Origin: Sipunculus nudus
Lineage: Eukaryota > Annelida > Sipuncula > Golfingiida > Sipunculidae
Assembly (NCBI GenBank): GCA_026874595.1
Contig: CM049308.1
Span: 20,561,867 to 20,625,866, forward strand
Direction of reading: 5' to 3'
Length of the DNA stretch: 64,000 bases
Under the pieces are notes generated by a model. The model saw only the letters and a list, made by a program, of their open reading frames with translations. It did no database searches and was not told where the DNA came from. Position numbers and translations under genes: made by a program. Shown here one piece after another: positions 9,181 to 23,226 of this stretch (its first letter is position 1; each line of letters starts with the position of its first letter).

Positions 9181-10060
9181 AACATGCATGGGTAGTTACA
9201 ATAAGTAAAGTTTTTCTCACACACAATATGTGTTGTTAAACAGTACACAAACATATCTTACAACATATAAAATGACGAAAGTATCTGCATCACCATGGAG
9301 CCTGCCAGTGCGGTTCTCGATAGAAGCTATAAGGGCACTCTGACATTCTAAGGTCAGGGGGTCGATAAGAAGCTAACAGTATGACGGCTCCTAATTCCTC
9401 ATAAAAATTGAATTTTTCCAGACTTACCAAATTTTATGGAAAATGCACTTGTACAGATCTCTTTTTCTCCGCCTTTGGATGACGATTGGCTGCCATCAGG
9501 GGGCATTTGTGTTGTTATGACACATTGATTTTTCATTAGTTTCATTCTAATAACAAACATTTGTGTGATCAACCATGCCATTCTACAAAGACACACTCCA
9601 TCACTATAGTATAATAAATATAGTTTAATGACTGTTTATCTGACGTCATCATCTGACGTTATCGTCTAAATTGTACATGCAGAAATTTTACGTATTTTTT
9701 TTACAGAAGATCACGTCTGATGTTACACTGGTTGAACCAATATACAACTCGACCCCCAAAATGTAACTCTATTATCCTTAACTTTTGGAGGAAATAGGGT
9801 TAAAATAACCAGGGGAATCATCATTTGCTCGATAAAAACCACGTGATCGGGAGTCCGGAGAGTCGTTTCCAACAGTGATATATTAACATATTCCCATGAT
9901 TCTTAATTTGCGTTGAGTCCTACTATTCCTTTTAGCAGGAGGAAATGTCATAATGAGGATGATCTCACAGATACAAAAAAATACAATTAAAATACGAGAG
10001 GTGTTTGTGTGTGTATTACGGATCCATAACACGGACAAGTATTATATTAATGCGCAGTGA
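9181..10060. other. Gene-free stretch, nothing recognised
   Basis: Unique-looking AT-rich sequence. A pair of TGACGT-containing words lies at about 9640-9660. I see no exon or bounded repeat. Confidence 0.45.
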
Positions 10061-10069
10061 TGAAGTCGA

Positions 10070-10770
10070 GTCAACACCATCCGAGTCCGAGTACAAGTCC
10101 GAGTCCAGGTCACTCGAGTACAAGTCCGAGTCCAGGTCACTCGAGTACAAGTCCGAGTCCAGGTCACTCGAGTACAAGTCCCCGTCCAGACCACTCGAGT
10201 ACAAGTCCGAGTCCAGGCCACTCGAGTACAAGTCCGAGTCCAGACCACTCGAGTACAAGTCAGAGTCCAGGCAACTCGAGTACAAGTCCGAGTCCAGACC
10301 ACTCGAGTACAAGTCCCAGTCCAGGCCACTCGAGTACAAGTCCGAGTCCAGGTCACTCGAGTACAAGTCCGAGTCCAGGTCACTCGAGTACAAGTCCGAG
10401 TCCAGGTCACTCGAGTACAAGTCCGAGTCCAGGTCACTCGAGTACAAGTCCGAGTCCAGGTCACTCGAGTACAAGTCCGAGTTCTTGAGGTTCTAGTCCA
10501 AGTCCACCTTCTTAGAGTCAGTTTCAATTGGAACCCCGAGTCCAAGTCCGAGTCCAAAAAAGAAATGTCCTTTATGAAACGATTTAAAATGGAAATTTTC
10601 AGATTATCATGTACATTTTTAAATTCGTTCACACATGCTTTTACGAAAACGGTTAATTTCATTTACAGTTCCCGATGCAGAGCAGAGCTTAGTATACATA
10701 CAGTGACATTATTTTGTAATTTTTCGTTAGTAGTTCGCCAATAAGTCTTTAAAATATTGGACAGTTTTTT
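10070..10770 (+). mobile_element. Dispersed GAGTCC-rich repeat G, copy 1 (expanded)
   Basis: The sequence before (ACACCATCCGAGTCCGAG-like) and after the minisatellite (from about 10530 through a GTTAATTTCATTTACAG region) matches the reverse complement of 16690-17190. This copy differs by carrying about 15 tandem 27-bp units where the other copy has one. The element class is unknown, and no termini or target duplications were established. Confidence 0.65.
10088..10490 (+). repeat. 27-bp minisatellite, about 15 units
   Basis: The unit begins GAGTACAAGTCCGAGTCC and ends GGTCACTC. Because 27 is divisible by 3, several frames stay open on both strands (repeating YKSESRSLE in one). Low complexity and identical openness of antisense frames argue against coding. 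Variant units (GGCC, GACC or AACTC endings, CCCC or CAGAG cores) sit in the middle, flanked by canonical units on both sides. Confidence 0.95.
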
Positions 10771-13670
10771 TTGTATTGGGCTCCAGTCCTAAATCACTGT
10801 TTATGCATTTAGAATAAAGCAATATATTAATAAGATAAAGGATATATTACTCATGGACGCATTGGATTAGACGCATTGACATTTAGGATCCAATTTATTT
10901 GGGTTAGGTCTATACTAAATGTACTTTACTATTCATAGCTACCTGATATAATCAGTAGCAGTGAAGGAAGAAAATATTTTACTTAACATCGAGGTCAAGC
11001 AATCAGCATAACATATTCTTCAGTATTGGTTTTATACATAGGTTGAGTTTAAAGCCACATTAAGTGCTCAAACGCTAAGCGGTTTGTGACGCTCTGCTCC
11101 ACAAGCTAAACCTGTTACGTTAGAAGGATTGCTATGGTGCCCTGGGGTGACAACTATGCACGTGACCTGAGGCCTCATGTAATTTTCAAATGTAGGGTCA
11201 TGTTCGGGGGGCAGTGAACAGCAGTCTTAGTGTGTTTAATGTCACTGGGTCACGTTTGTTTATAAGTTAGGAGGGGAGCGCTTTGCCTCTTGTGTATTTG
11301 TTTTGCAAAAAAGACTGTTCTTTCGACATATCGAGCACTGTTAAGGCGGTTTTGTCCGATATTTGACTACTGGTTCCAAATTTCGTAATAACTATTATTT
11401 CCGCACGATATTATTCCGTGCAATTCACGGTCATATGTTAAATACGTCGGGGCATGATACCATATTAAATTAAATGTAATTTCGATTAGACCAGTGTTAT
11501 AACCCTTAGTTGGGTCATCACCCCAAAAATCATAGACATTAAAGTGAAACACATATCTATTTAATGAAAAAAATATAAAAGACTTTATTAACTATATTAT
11601 TGGAAACTTTAAAAATTGGCTGAAGAACTGCATTTTCAGAGAAGCCCATGAGCTGTTAGTTTTATGTATAACTATATAGTGGATAAACTAACTCGGGTCT
11701 GCTAAAACATAACACTTGTGTCTAATTCACATACTGAGAGATATTTTTTATCACGGTTAATCATGTTTTAATTGATTTATCTCTGACTTGAATAGATAAA
11801 CCATTACGGGTTCAACTTTTATTATCATAATTATATTTGATTAGCCATAGTAGAAATAAAGATGTTACTGTTGTATTCCCAATGAATACATAACCCTCAA
11901 GTTATAAAATTCAATATATACCCGATCACAAAACCCCTATCCTTTAATTACCGTAAATGTTTATAATGTTAATGTCACCTCAGTTCTTACAAAAGTGCTC
12001 CGTGAAGTCTTTACTAATTTAGCAAAAGAAAACATTAAAACGCTTATTATAAAAGCTGTAGAGGTTAAATAAGATTAAAAAAACTAATTTCGATATCTAT
12101 ATGGAAGAAATTTAAAGCATTTCAAGGTGAAAACATTCAAAGTTCCATTCAACCTCAACTGATCTTCATGATGCCCACTTTTATAGGTATATTACTTTTA
12201 TTGTTCCATACTTTATGTATACTTTGCCCCATGGCTGAAAAAATAGGTTTTCGGTATCGAGCTCTATCAATTTAATCAAATGTGAGTCTTTAAATTTAGT
12301 CCGTTTGTCTTTACAACTGCATTAATTTGTTTCCACTAATTTATATAATTTGACCTTGATACATAAGTAGAATATAAATATTTCGAAATCACACATTCCT
12401 ACACACACAAACCATCAGACACACTATATAAGATACTACAGAGTTTCGGGCATGGTTTGATTCAACCCATTTATAAATAGCCATCGCCTCAGCTTTTTAG
12501 ATTTGAAAATATGGCGAAAACAAAACACCCTTAAAAAGAATACCGTTAAAATGAGTTTGTATATATACAATAGCAGAAATAAACACTTAGATTCTTATTA
12601 TCTATATGATGTCATTATCGAGATGCCCGCTTGCATCAGTTATGCTTCAAACCACAAGAGTAATTTTATACTGAACACTAAGAATCTATAAACCCGCCAA
12701 AGGGCCAGGTAACGCTGAGCGTTTATCCTCTCTGATTCCGTGGTGAAAGGAAATTAGGCCACTAAATGCCTTGCAGGTGACTGGAGGGCGCGTTAAGGGG
12801 TACGCCAACAACTTACCCGCAGGTTCCAGTGACTGGCCTTGGCACTAATGGTCTACAGGTGTTCTTACTTCCAATCAATGTATGCTTAATGTTCCACCAG
12901 CCCGATCTAAATACGAAACTAAATAGGAAAATGAAGAGCACTTGGTGCGCACATACGTCCGTCACTGTTATTTCCCCAAACTTAACCTTCAAGCCCAACC
13001 CATCGACAGTGTCTCCGTCCACTTGCCGTGAAACCACTACTGTCTAAACATTCTAATTCGACTGGTATGACTTACTTTGAGTCGTGACACCATTCAGTTA
13101 GGAAACTGCACAGCATCCCGTGGCCGTCCTACTACCACAATGATATCACTGTGCTCGACGGGTTAGTTAAGATCAGCATAGGGGTAAAGAATTAACTCGA
13201 AAAACTGTGAATATACAAACCAAAATTAATTATCATATCTATGGTGATCAGCCTTATTTCTGTTCCTCATATGACCTGGCTGTCAGTCTCATAACCCATG
13301 GAATGACATTTATATCTGGTCATACATACCACACACACGTGAAAGGTTCGACGGTATATGCATAGTTATACCAGCATAATTTACGAACAGAGTGCATGTT
13401 ATTAGAAAGAAAACGAACACAATGGACGATTGGTCTTGATTATTCTTCACTTCAAGATGCTCGTAAGCTGTGAGGGGTTAAAAATGCAGAAAATATTTGT
13501 TTCCCAAACGAGATTATTTTTTTGTTGATTTTTATTCTGCTCCATTTCGCCAATCTGCATATAATGCTTATAGGTAAAGTGTAAAGTGAGATTATACTAT
13601 TAGACTTTTAACAGTATGTTAACCAGTATCTTATTTATCGTGCAAATAGTCAACAGAAAGAGAATATTAT
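10771..13670. other. Gene-free stretch, no element recognised
   Basis: AT-rich sequence without a supported exon, RNA gene or repeat copy. Short open frames (for example 12829-13047) have overlapping antisense frames and no recognisable family motif. Confidence 0.45.
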
Positions 13671-13676
13671 TTAAAG

Positions 13677-13679
<3 letters not shown>

Positions 13680-13732
<53 letters not shown>
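13680..13732. repeat. (TA)n microsatellite
   Basis: Alternating TA of about 50 bp. Confidence 0.95.
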
Positions 13733-13735
<3 letters not shown>

Positions 13736-13921
13736 ATTGCGTCCATGATTCATTTAATAATTGCATTGCAGAACTCTAAAGAAATAATTAAACTTTAAAC
13801 ACTTACATCGAATGATTATTAATAAAGGTGGACAAATAAAACTTTTATCAGAGCAGGATTTAATAAATTCCATATTCAATTAATTTTTAAATGAATAAGT
13901 TTTATTGATGTGAGTATGATG

Positions 13922-13922
13922 T

Positions 13923-13971
<49 letters not shown>

Positions 13972-14102
13972 GAATGAGAGACGACCGACAGGTGGACAAA
14001 CACATGGGGCAACGTAAAGATGTATGGTATATATGAATCGCCCCATAAAACACCCACACACACACAAGCCAGTATATGTATAGCTAATATAAATAAAGAG
14101 TT
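13922..14102 (+). repeat. (TA)n-headed dispersed repeat, copy 2
   Basis: The same arrangement as 7754-7935: a TA tract, then TTAGGAATG, an ACGACCGACA block, and a (CA)-rich end. The sequence after the CA tract differs between the two copies. Confidence 0.7.
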
Positions 14103-16689
14103 CAAGAAAAAATTAAGATCATGGAACGGGCATCCATTCAGGAATTATGTCACTGTTTGTTAGGATGCTAATACTTTGCGAAAGACGGTAAGTATTACAT
14201 TTCTGACACGATGAAAATGATAACATCATATACCATCTGAACATATCGGTTAATGTACTTTGGAAAAGTAAATTAGGAGCAGTCACTGGTGTGTCTACCG
14301 GAAGATGGAATCCCGGAGTGAATGGCTCGACTTGACAGGACTGGACGGGGAAACAGTCTCAGAATAATTCAATCTCCCTTGAAGGAATGTGTCGTTTGTC
14401 CATCTCTTACAACATGGAGAAAAAATATTAAATCAGTTTTTCTCAGACATCATTAAGCAGAGTGCTTTTAACTGATTGTAGGATAGGGTTGTTTTTGACG
14501 TTCTGTAACACGGACCATATTTATGGGAAAATGTTATTGAATTCCTGGTTTTCTTTGCTTTAACCGGCAAAATATAGGTGTGGGATGTCTGGGAGGTAAC
14601 GCATCTAAATTAGTTACAAGGATGAAAAATGCTTTAAAGAGTACCTTGGCTGTAGTGTGGTCAATAAACCTTAATTAATATATAAATGCTATATTTATGG
14701 TACCGCACTTGCCTTATAAGAACCGGCGTCTTCCAAATGGTCAGGAAATGGATGGACTACTTCAACTTTTGATGGAAAAGACCAATTGTATTCACGTTTG
14801 CGGTATTTTATAACAGCCAACAGGTGTTATATAACCCGTTTATTTCGGCAATACCATGCACTACAAATTTATAAAAATTCACATTCACCCCATTTTATGT
14901 TTCCAAGTCATTTTAAAATTAGCATTATATAAATCTTTTTTTAATAATGAATAGAACAAAATGACGTTGCGCAGTTTAGAAGTTTTCCGCAAGGTACACC
15001 AATAAATGATAGAATGACAGGTGCGGTAGATTGCAGGGCTTGGGTGACTCCCTCCAGGATATTAAATAAAATGAGAGAAAGCGCGTTACAGCCCTGTCAC
15101 GTTATCCAAAACCAAAATGGAACCCGGCAGATTTGAAACGTAATTAGTTTAAGAATTGGATAAGTCAGCATTAACAAAATGGAGGCGGAAAACTCCACAA
15201 AAATCTATAAAAAAAAACCTACCTGGTCGATATGCGCCTAGTACCCCCTTCCCCTTGATATGATTAAACCGTGACAAAGAGACTGAAATCGGTCAAATGA
15301 AACATAGTATATTTCATCGTGCCTAGAGAGATAATCTATGAGAAAAAGTCCAATTGGGAGACCAATTTCCATTGTGCATATGAGGTAAATGCTTTATGTT
15401 TAAGGTGACCTCTTTAAGTATCAATATGAATTTATATATTACAGAAACGAGAGGACAAAAGTCGCAGACTAAGTATAACCATAATTTGTATAACAACATA
15501 TGTATGTACGCAACAACTAGCCTGTGTACAACGGTGTTCCTGTCACCCTTCCTCCAGAGGTCGTTCCCACTCGAAACGAATCTCTTCTGTTTGGGCACTG
15601 TGAGACTACTTTTCTCAACTGCCAACCTTACAATAAAAAGATTGTTTCATTTTAAAGAAACACCTTTTGTGTACATTCCACATGTGCATGCTTACAAAAT
15701 ATAACTTATTCCATCAATTCCATCCCAACAAAAAAAAGCCCATGTTTTCGTAATTAACCTTGACACAATTATTATCCAGTTCATTTGAACGCACTACATT
15801 GTCCTCTTCACTAAATTCATACCTACGCCGCTGTGTTTTTTTTTTATACCCCCGTGCTTTGTGGAAGTCAGATTGTTGACTCCATGCAACAATCCCTAAA
15901 CAGCAGAGTCGTACACATGCGAGTCCTTGTGGGTTACCCATGTAATCGTGCTTAAACCATTGCAATGGTGAGCGTGACGTCATCTGCCATGTGGATCTGT
16001 CAATGGTACCTTTATCATTAAGTAAAAACCACATGTATAAATGCTGGATCAAGCACACTTACAAATAAACATATGAACGATTTGCCAGGCTCTACATGGT
16101 GCTGTTGTGCCCAAGAGAATTAGTCCATTTACCAATGTATGTGGTATAGAATTTTAACATGATGTGTCATAGATGACTTATCGTATATATTATGGGCCTG
16201 TAAATACTCTAAAAGATATTATCTTATTTAAATTTAAATTTTTTTGTAAACATAGACAAGCGCTTGTCCGAAACCAAGAGTTTGGTTTTGTGTGGAAACG
16301 TCATAGCTCATAGCTGTTTACATAAGCTGCCATTATCTGTTTTCTCACGTGATTCAAAAACGCGTCCACAAATTTCAATATGATCAGAACTTGACTGTCT
16401 TTGATATTCCGCAGTTTCTTACCACAGGACTTCGAATCATCCGACAGATCCTTTCCGTAGCAGACCTTATAAACTGCGAGGCTTTGTTTCCCCGTTTTCT
16501 TTCTACTGTTAACAAACGTTTACTCTTTAAACCCCGAGTTCTAATCACTTGCATGTACAACACATCCATGGTGAGTCTTCTATAACATGAACTTAAGATA
16601 GTCATCTTCAGATATACCATGTATTGCTGGAGATGCTTCAATACTGAATTTCACAATTCCTGTTCATTAGATGAAGATTGGAGATCAGT
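14103..16689. other. Gene-free stretch, no element recognised
   Basis: Open frames of about 100 codons exist on both strands at 15323-15704 and 15714-16058. They lack recognisable motifs and overlap antisense frames of similar length. No bounded repeat was seen. Confidence 0.45.
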
Positions 16690-17190
16690 GATGTAGAACT
16701 CGAGTCCATCCTTTTAGGCATTCGGACTTGGACTCAAACGTCTCGGACTCGGACTTGAGCTCGGACTCGGGGGGGGGGGGGGGGGGTAAGGAGTCGAGAA
16801 ATCAGGTGGAGTCAATCGAGTTAAGTAAAAAATTTGCCACTTATTGTTAAGACTTATGTGTATGTGCAAACTACAAACAGATTATTATACAAAAAATAAC
16901 ACTATATATAACAAACTTTGCTCAGCATCAGGAGCTCTAAATTAACCATTATAGAAATGCGTGTGTGAACTAACTTTAAAATGTACAGGATAATCTTAAA
17001 TCTCAAAATTAAATTGCTTTTCAAGGGTGTATGTATCAGACTCGGACTTGGACTCGGGTTCCAAATGATTCGGACTCGAAGGAGATGGAGTTTGACTCGA
17101 ATCACATAGAAACGGCTTGGACTTGAGTAGCCTGGATTCGGACTTGCATTCGGACTCGGATGGTGTGGACTCGGCAACACCGCTGCTGAA
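16690..17190 (-). mobile_element. Dispersed GAGTCC-rich repeat G, copy 2 (unexpanded)
   Basis: The reverse complement aligns with 10070-10770, including the leader ACACCATCCGAGTCCGA and a single 27-bp-like unit. The 3' segment with a GTACATTTTAAA-like stretch also aligns. A run of about 18 G at 16769-16786 interrupts it. The 189-codon minus-strand open frame at 16902-17471 runs through this repeat and is rejected as a gene. Confidence 0.65.
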
Positions 17191-20100
17191 GATAATATAT
17201 TTTCTGATCTAAAATTCTCATGGTTTAAGAGTGATTTTTTTTCTTGGAAATTCTTGGCCCCCTTGTATAAAATGATGGTTTTTATCCCGACCTGAGCGCA
17301 ATTTTCCCGCTCTGACATAAAAAGAGTCCATTCACCTGTTAAGTAAGTCAACCAGTCTAAATATATATACCTACTTGGTCGTGTATTCTTGGCTAGACCA
17401 TTTCGTGCAAAAATACTTGAGGTTTTAATGTGTATGTAAGCAGCGGTTAACCATAAATTCGACCCGCGCACCGGGTTTTAGTATATCCACAAAATGGTAG
17501 CGTGAGGCTATATGAGAACTTGAAGAAATAAACCTGTTGGCTCAATGAGGGCAGAAATCAGGCGAGAATCCATATGCGGAGAGAGTTTTGTGACAATTGA
17601 ACGGGACGTGTATCGGCAACGTTTAAAGCGAAATAACGATATTTGGGACCACGCCCAAAGCCTAGAATGGTCGGATATAAAAAAATTGATTGAGACAATA
17701 AACAAGTTCGTTTATACTGAAAGCATGGGCTCTGGCTTAAATAGCCAGTTGTCCGCCGGAGAGAGGTGTCCTCAAGACCAGGTTTCACTGTATTAATATA
17801 TTTTAGGTAAAAGCAATGATTACACCCGATAAATAGGAGGTTACGTTAAATCAAAAGCAAATGATACGAGATACACAAAATAATGTGTTCGTTTTATTAT
17901 AATTTTATGTAAATACCGATAAAATACGCCGCGACTAACAGTTCGGGACTTTTTAAACAATATTACAAACAAGATTGAGAATACCTAATGCGCCTATCAG
18001 TCACTGTGAAAATAACTACAGTCTCTGGGATAATATAAATCACTGATAGGCGAAAGGCAATTCTCTATCATGTAAAAAATCAATTGGACCAGCGATGGAC
18101 AATCCAGTGACTGTAAGCCTAGAGCTATATAAATCGTTTCATCCACCGTCTGGGAGAAGGCTAATTTACACTGACTGGGCGAGACTGAGATTTCAATTAC
18201 ACCAGGTTAAGATAAGGGCAAAATGGAATAATTGCAAAGTGATCATTTGATTTTTTCTTTAGTTGAACTCGTGCAGTACATCACGGTTCACTCAGGCACA
18301 CTTTACCCTGCCATCTGGTGTGCAAAGTGTGAATTAAGTAAAATTCCCATTCTCTCGCTCCCTCCTCTACTACCAAAGCAAATACTACTGTTGCTAACTA
18401 TACAGCCTCCCCTTCTCCTACCACTACGAAACTAAACGGCAATTAACGAACTAAAAGAGCCCTAAATAAAAATCGTTTGCTTAACATATCAGGTCATCAA
18501 TTTTGGAAATTAAAAACTCATTTTACAGAGACCATGAATTCCTCACCCACTACTAAAAATAATCTCTGCAGTCAGTCATCTCCGGAATCTTTGTAAAGAC
18601 AGAATTTATTATATGATTTACACTTATACTGTACGTGATAAATGGAGCAGTTATGCAGGACTCGAGGGTTCTAGACTCGAACTTGTACTCTTACTCGGGC
18701 CGAGTCCATTTCATGTCCAGTAGGAAATAAAACAAAACCTTTTTCAGATACTATAAAGAATAACATGCGTATTCTAAGATTTACTCTTGCAGGCGTAACA
18801 ACATTCCTTAAAAGCAGTATTATGATTATGTTAACTGGTCAGCTAATTAGAACAGCTACAAGACTCCATTCACACCGCACCTGGATAAGAGACGACTGAA
18901 CTAATTCTTATGTGTACAATGGTGTGATATTACATTCCGATTTGGTAAAAACTACAGGTCAAAGAGAATGATACACGAATAAATGGTAAAGGGTGTCAGA
19001 TACAACTCATTTATTGTATTTGGGACAATATTTAAGGAATTCATCAGATGATTCGCAAAAAGCTTTGTTCCATTAAAACTGACAATGAGTGAGTAGGAAG
19101 CTGAGTTTTTTAACCCTTACGTGATTCTCCCCATGAACTTACTACAATGGATTATTTCGGTTTTCATACTGGCCAATCAGTCGCTTGACTTTACTGCGTG
19201 GCTCATGTAATAATATTCTGTGGTTTTCGCTAGTTCTCCACCTTTCACATTTATAAATAAGATCAAAAGAGAATATATCACTGGCAGTGGTATACCTATT
19301 GTCGTCAAATACCATGACCCAATATAAAGCTAAATACTAGCATTTGGTATTTACAATTGTTACTGATTTCTTTTGGACATGAGAGAAGTTTCTAATGTTT
19401 ATGCAGGAACAGTCCTCTCTCATGTATTACCCTTTTTAGTTTTTAAGCAGCAAATGTGTATAATTGATAAATACTTTTTCCCGTGTTGAGATATTCATAC
19501 GCAGAATTTCATTTCAGTTTGGTCATCAAGGTTCGGTTTAAAGAACCTGTAATTGTTTCGTTTGCTGGATCATACACTCAGGAACACTTGAAGTGGCATT
19601 CTTTTGTTAGTGGTATTCAGCCAGGGGATACAAACTTCCATTATGCTGAATGAAAAAAAAATAAAGGTTCCTCGGCCGATATTCGACCTATTTCTCTCCT
19701 TGCAACTCTAGAGCCACGAAACACGCTATGCAAATATTGCCGTGACATATCAACATAAGTACAACACTTATACACCTATTATTAAAGAAGTCTTCACAAT
19801 TTAAGTAATAATTTGCCAATGATTGCATTAATTATAAATAAAAACATTATCACTTTTCAACACCGTTATATTTTGAAGAAAAAGTCTTAATTTTAAGAAA
19901 AAAAGTCGTATAACAAAAATATTTAAAAAATGAAAGGCTTTTATCTCCTACATTTTTATTGCATTATATCTTTTACGGATTGCTGCTGTATTTTGTTTTA
20001 GAATTTTAACGTTACTCATAAAATATGCATTTCGCAGTGTTAAAATAAACTTTTATTATAAAATGTTATTATTAAATTTTATCATTATTTGTTCCCAATG

Positions 20101-20860
20101 AAATTTGTAGATATTTTAAATTGGTAAGAAATATCCAATTCAATCATTCAAAATATTTTCCAAGCTCTGCTTAAAGTCTGTAATGGTGTTGAAATCCATG
20201 GTACACTTAGGGCATTTAATTAACCAATCAACTACATCTTTTCATGGAATAAAGTGCTCTTCTGAACTTAATTTCATATAATATAGATTTTTTTTATTTC
20301 CATGTGTGATTGTATAGAATAAAAAAATTAGGATAAATTTTGTTTTAGGTGTTGTACCTGTTGAAATGGTTCGTTTTTGTAGAATGACCCTACTACCCTT
20401 ACAATAACAAATACTACTACAAATACTTCTACTACTAATGTTACTTTGTTTTATGTTGGTACTATACCACCCCTAATGCCAGCTGCTGCATCAGTTCTAA
20501 TACTAGAATTAGACTATTATCACAAACATTGCTATTATTATAACTCCATGAGTTCTAATGATATTCCGTCGTGTTGCGGACACAAGTGAAGTAACTAGGC
20601 ATGTGACCTCGCTTTCTCTGTAAACAAAGCCCCGTCCCAAAACTGAGCGATGTTTGCTCGAACGTTCAGATTGTCGCGCCATCCTAATATAAAAAAGGTC
20701 AGGCCACTTGAGAGACCCCTCAACAAGAATCAACGAGTATTTTCACAGGGACTGAGTATTTCCAATATATTTGGTTTGCTATTCTCTTTTGGCAGATGTT
20801 GGAAATTAACGTTTTTGCTGGAATATTACGCAATAATTGCCTTGCAAATACAATTTCAGC
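17191..20860. other. Gene-free stretch with a GAGTCC remnant
   Basis: A short stretch at about 18658-18715 (CTCGAGG, ACTCGGGCCGAGTCC) looks like a remnant of repeat G. An 11-bp inverted pair CGCCTATCAGT / ACTGATAGGCG lies at about 17991-18001 and 18041-18051. No exon was recognised. Confidence 0.45.
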
Positions 20861-20865
20861 AATAA

Positions 20866-20934
<69 letters not shown>

Positions 20935-20936
20935 GA

Positions 20937-20973
<37 letters not shown>

Positions 20974-20992
20974 CGGACGGACGGACGGACAG
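20866..20992. repeat. Compound microsatellite (GT)n(GA)n(GACA)n(GGAC)n
   Basis: GT repeats are followed by GA repeats of about 46 bp, then GACA and GGAC tetranucleotide tracts. All open frames across it are artefacts. Confidence 0.95.
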
Positions 20993-23225
20993 AAAGACAA
21001 AGGAAGAGAGACCTCATTATTTTAACTGCATATATGCTGCGTATGTATCTATTTGATATTCATAAGGTCGGGAGAGATTGGTTTGCGGGAATTAGGGGGT
21101 GGGCCAACCTTTTCCGAATATTATCATTCTTAGAATCAAGGATCCAGTGGCGCAATTAAGTGTCTGTATTTACATGGATACAGAGTTGTCGTAGAGCTTA
21201 TTATTTAACTTCCAAAACCCTCGTTGTCTCCCCCGCAGGCCCACAATTTAACATAATGATATACAGGTGCTAGGCTAACAGAAAAAAAAAAGTATTCAGT
21301 ATTTAGATTGCTTATCTGTAGCACGAACTAAGCGGTTAATCACAGATAAAACTGACGGCACAATATCTAACGGACACAGGATAACCTCACACCACGCTTA
21401 TACTTACTGCGCACGTTCCTATTCTGCATGGATGAGGGAATTTTAAGCTCTTTCTATTACTGGTACTTAAATCAGCCATCATGTACCCACAGGCTCCCCC
21501 TATCGGCCAGAATGTTCACTGCCGTGAATGAGTTGAAAGCTGAACCTTTCTCCTGTTTACCTTTAAGTTTTTCACTGTACCAGCAGACGTCACTTTTCAC
21601 AGGCACAGTTGCTTCTTGCAGGTTGCACTGACGTAACGCCGTCCCTAGAGATTTTTAACACCCAGAGCATGTTGACGGATTTAAGCATGGTTGGCTAGTC
21701 ATTTGACCCAGTCACCGACCAACTGACATGGTCTGAAAATGTGAACAACATTTGACTCGAGATCCCTGTCGCTCATTTCTTATGTCAGCATGCAATAATG
21801 GTTAATCCCCTATTTCGCCCAAGCAATACTTTTGCAAAATGTTTAAATGAATACAAAAAAGTATCGCTACACCATCTCCTTGCATTTACATGTTCAACAA
21901 TTTCGGAAACAGATGTATCACGTAACATTTTGAAGGAATCACGTGCATAAATTTCTGTTTATATTTGACAAGACCGCTTCACGGATATTACACGGCAAAA
22001 TAGATCCACAGGTTATCTTTACATCGTACATGTATCTAAAATATGTTTCACGGACAAATATCTCTATATTTTTCTATATTTGCTTAATTTACTTATTGTT
22101 TGTAATTTACCATTCCCGGGTGAAATAGCCCGATTTCGTTGTGAAAGCGTATTATATATACCAAAAATTGTTGGCAGGAGATCTATCCTTGAAATTCATA
22201 GATGGATCTTTTGTACTGAGAATGATTCGTGGGTAGATCATGTGTGGAGTATGGGAGATTCTCTACCCCCGCACAGGATCAAGATCTATTGAGACAAATG
22301 ATATAGGCCATAACATTGGTTGTTTACCCGGCACGTTGTTATTGGTACATAACTGAAATGAATATGGAAATCACCTTGGCAAAAGCGTAGCAAGGGTACT
22401 TTAAGATATCTGCCTTATACAGGGAGGAAGTATTACTAAATAGAAAGAAATTTTATCAATCATGGATAAAAAACTTACCTAGAGCAAAATCAAATGTTGT
22501 AGGAGTACTCTTATATGGAAACTGCTACAACTTCTAGCTCTTCCTGTTGATTTTCTGTGGCCTGCTATGCTTTTACTCGTCGCTTCACCCTGTCTTTGAC
22601 CTATTTGATATGAGAAAATTTATCCAAATGTAAGCTGTCCAAAAAAATTATTGTAAATATTGGTTCCTTGACATATTTTTTACAAACTTAAAAGATAGAG
22701 CCATAAATTTATACAGGACATATTGTAACCACATATTTTCATCAACCGTTAAGCATTATTAATGAAAAAAAGATGTTTTGAAAAATATTTATTAACAACA
22801 AAAATTATTTAAAGAGGTCATGTCACAGGTCAGGTGACGGGTAACCGGAGTTCATGCCTCAGCAATATGGTTTTGACAGTGACGATCTTCTGATCTTCTC
22901 TTCATGATAAAGTGCTGTTATATTTAATATCACATAACCAGGCCACTCCACATTTATGGCAACTAAGAAATAAAGGTTTGATAGGTAGAGTGAACATATT
23001 TTAAGCTGCATCTTATCCTTAAAGACTCGATTATCCGCTACGCAAAGTCTTGAGACCATATTCAAGGTGGATTATGGAGCCCGGGTTCCCCGGTTGTATT
23101 TTTCAGCCAACCTGGCACGGTGCTTCAGCGGAATTGACTGACATTGACCTAGATTGCTGGAGCAACCACTGTATACAAACATTGCGGACCACATGGACCA
23201 TGGACCCGGACGTCACCTTGATATC
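20993..23225. other. Gene-free stretch, nothing recognised
   Basis: No supported exon, RNA gene or bounded repeat. Open frames here are short and without motifs. Confidence 0.4.
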
Positions 23226-23226
23226 T

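Noticed and set aside
8890-9600. Search for a transposase or reverse transcriptase ORF anywhere in the window
   Set aside because: No open frame shows reverse transcriptase, integrase or DDE-type motifs. All mobile elements seen appear non-autonomous or truncated.
10005-10662. Proteins of 143-206 codons with 9-residue repeats on both strands
   Set aside because: A 27-bp minisatellite keeps several frames open at once. The flanks match a dispersed repeat, not a gene.
16902-17471. 189-codon minus-strand open frame
   Set aside because: Overlaps repeat G copy 2 and shows no domain. The composition follows the GAGTCC repeat.
17545-17796. 83-codon open frame resembling retroelement sequence
   Set aside because: An impression of LTR-like composition only. 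No duplicated ends, target duplication or protein motif could be shown.
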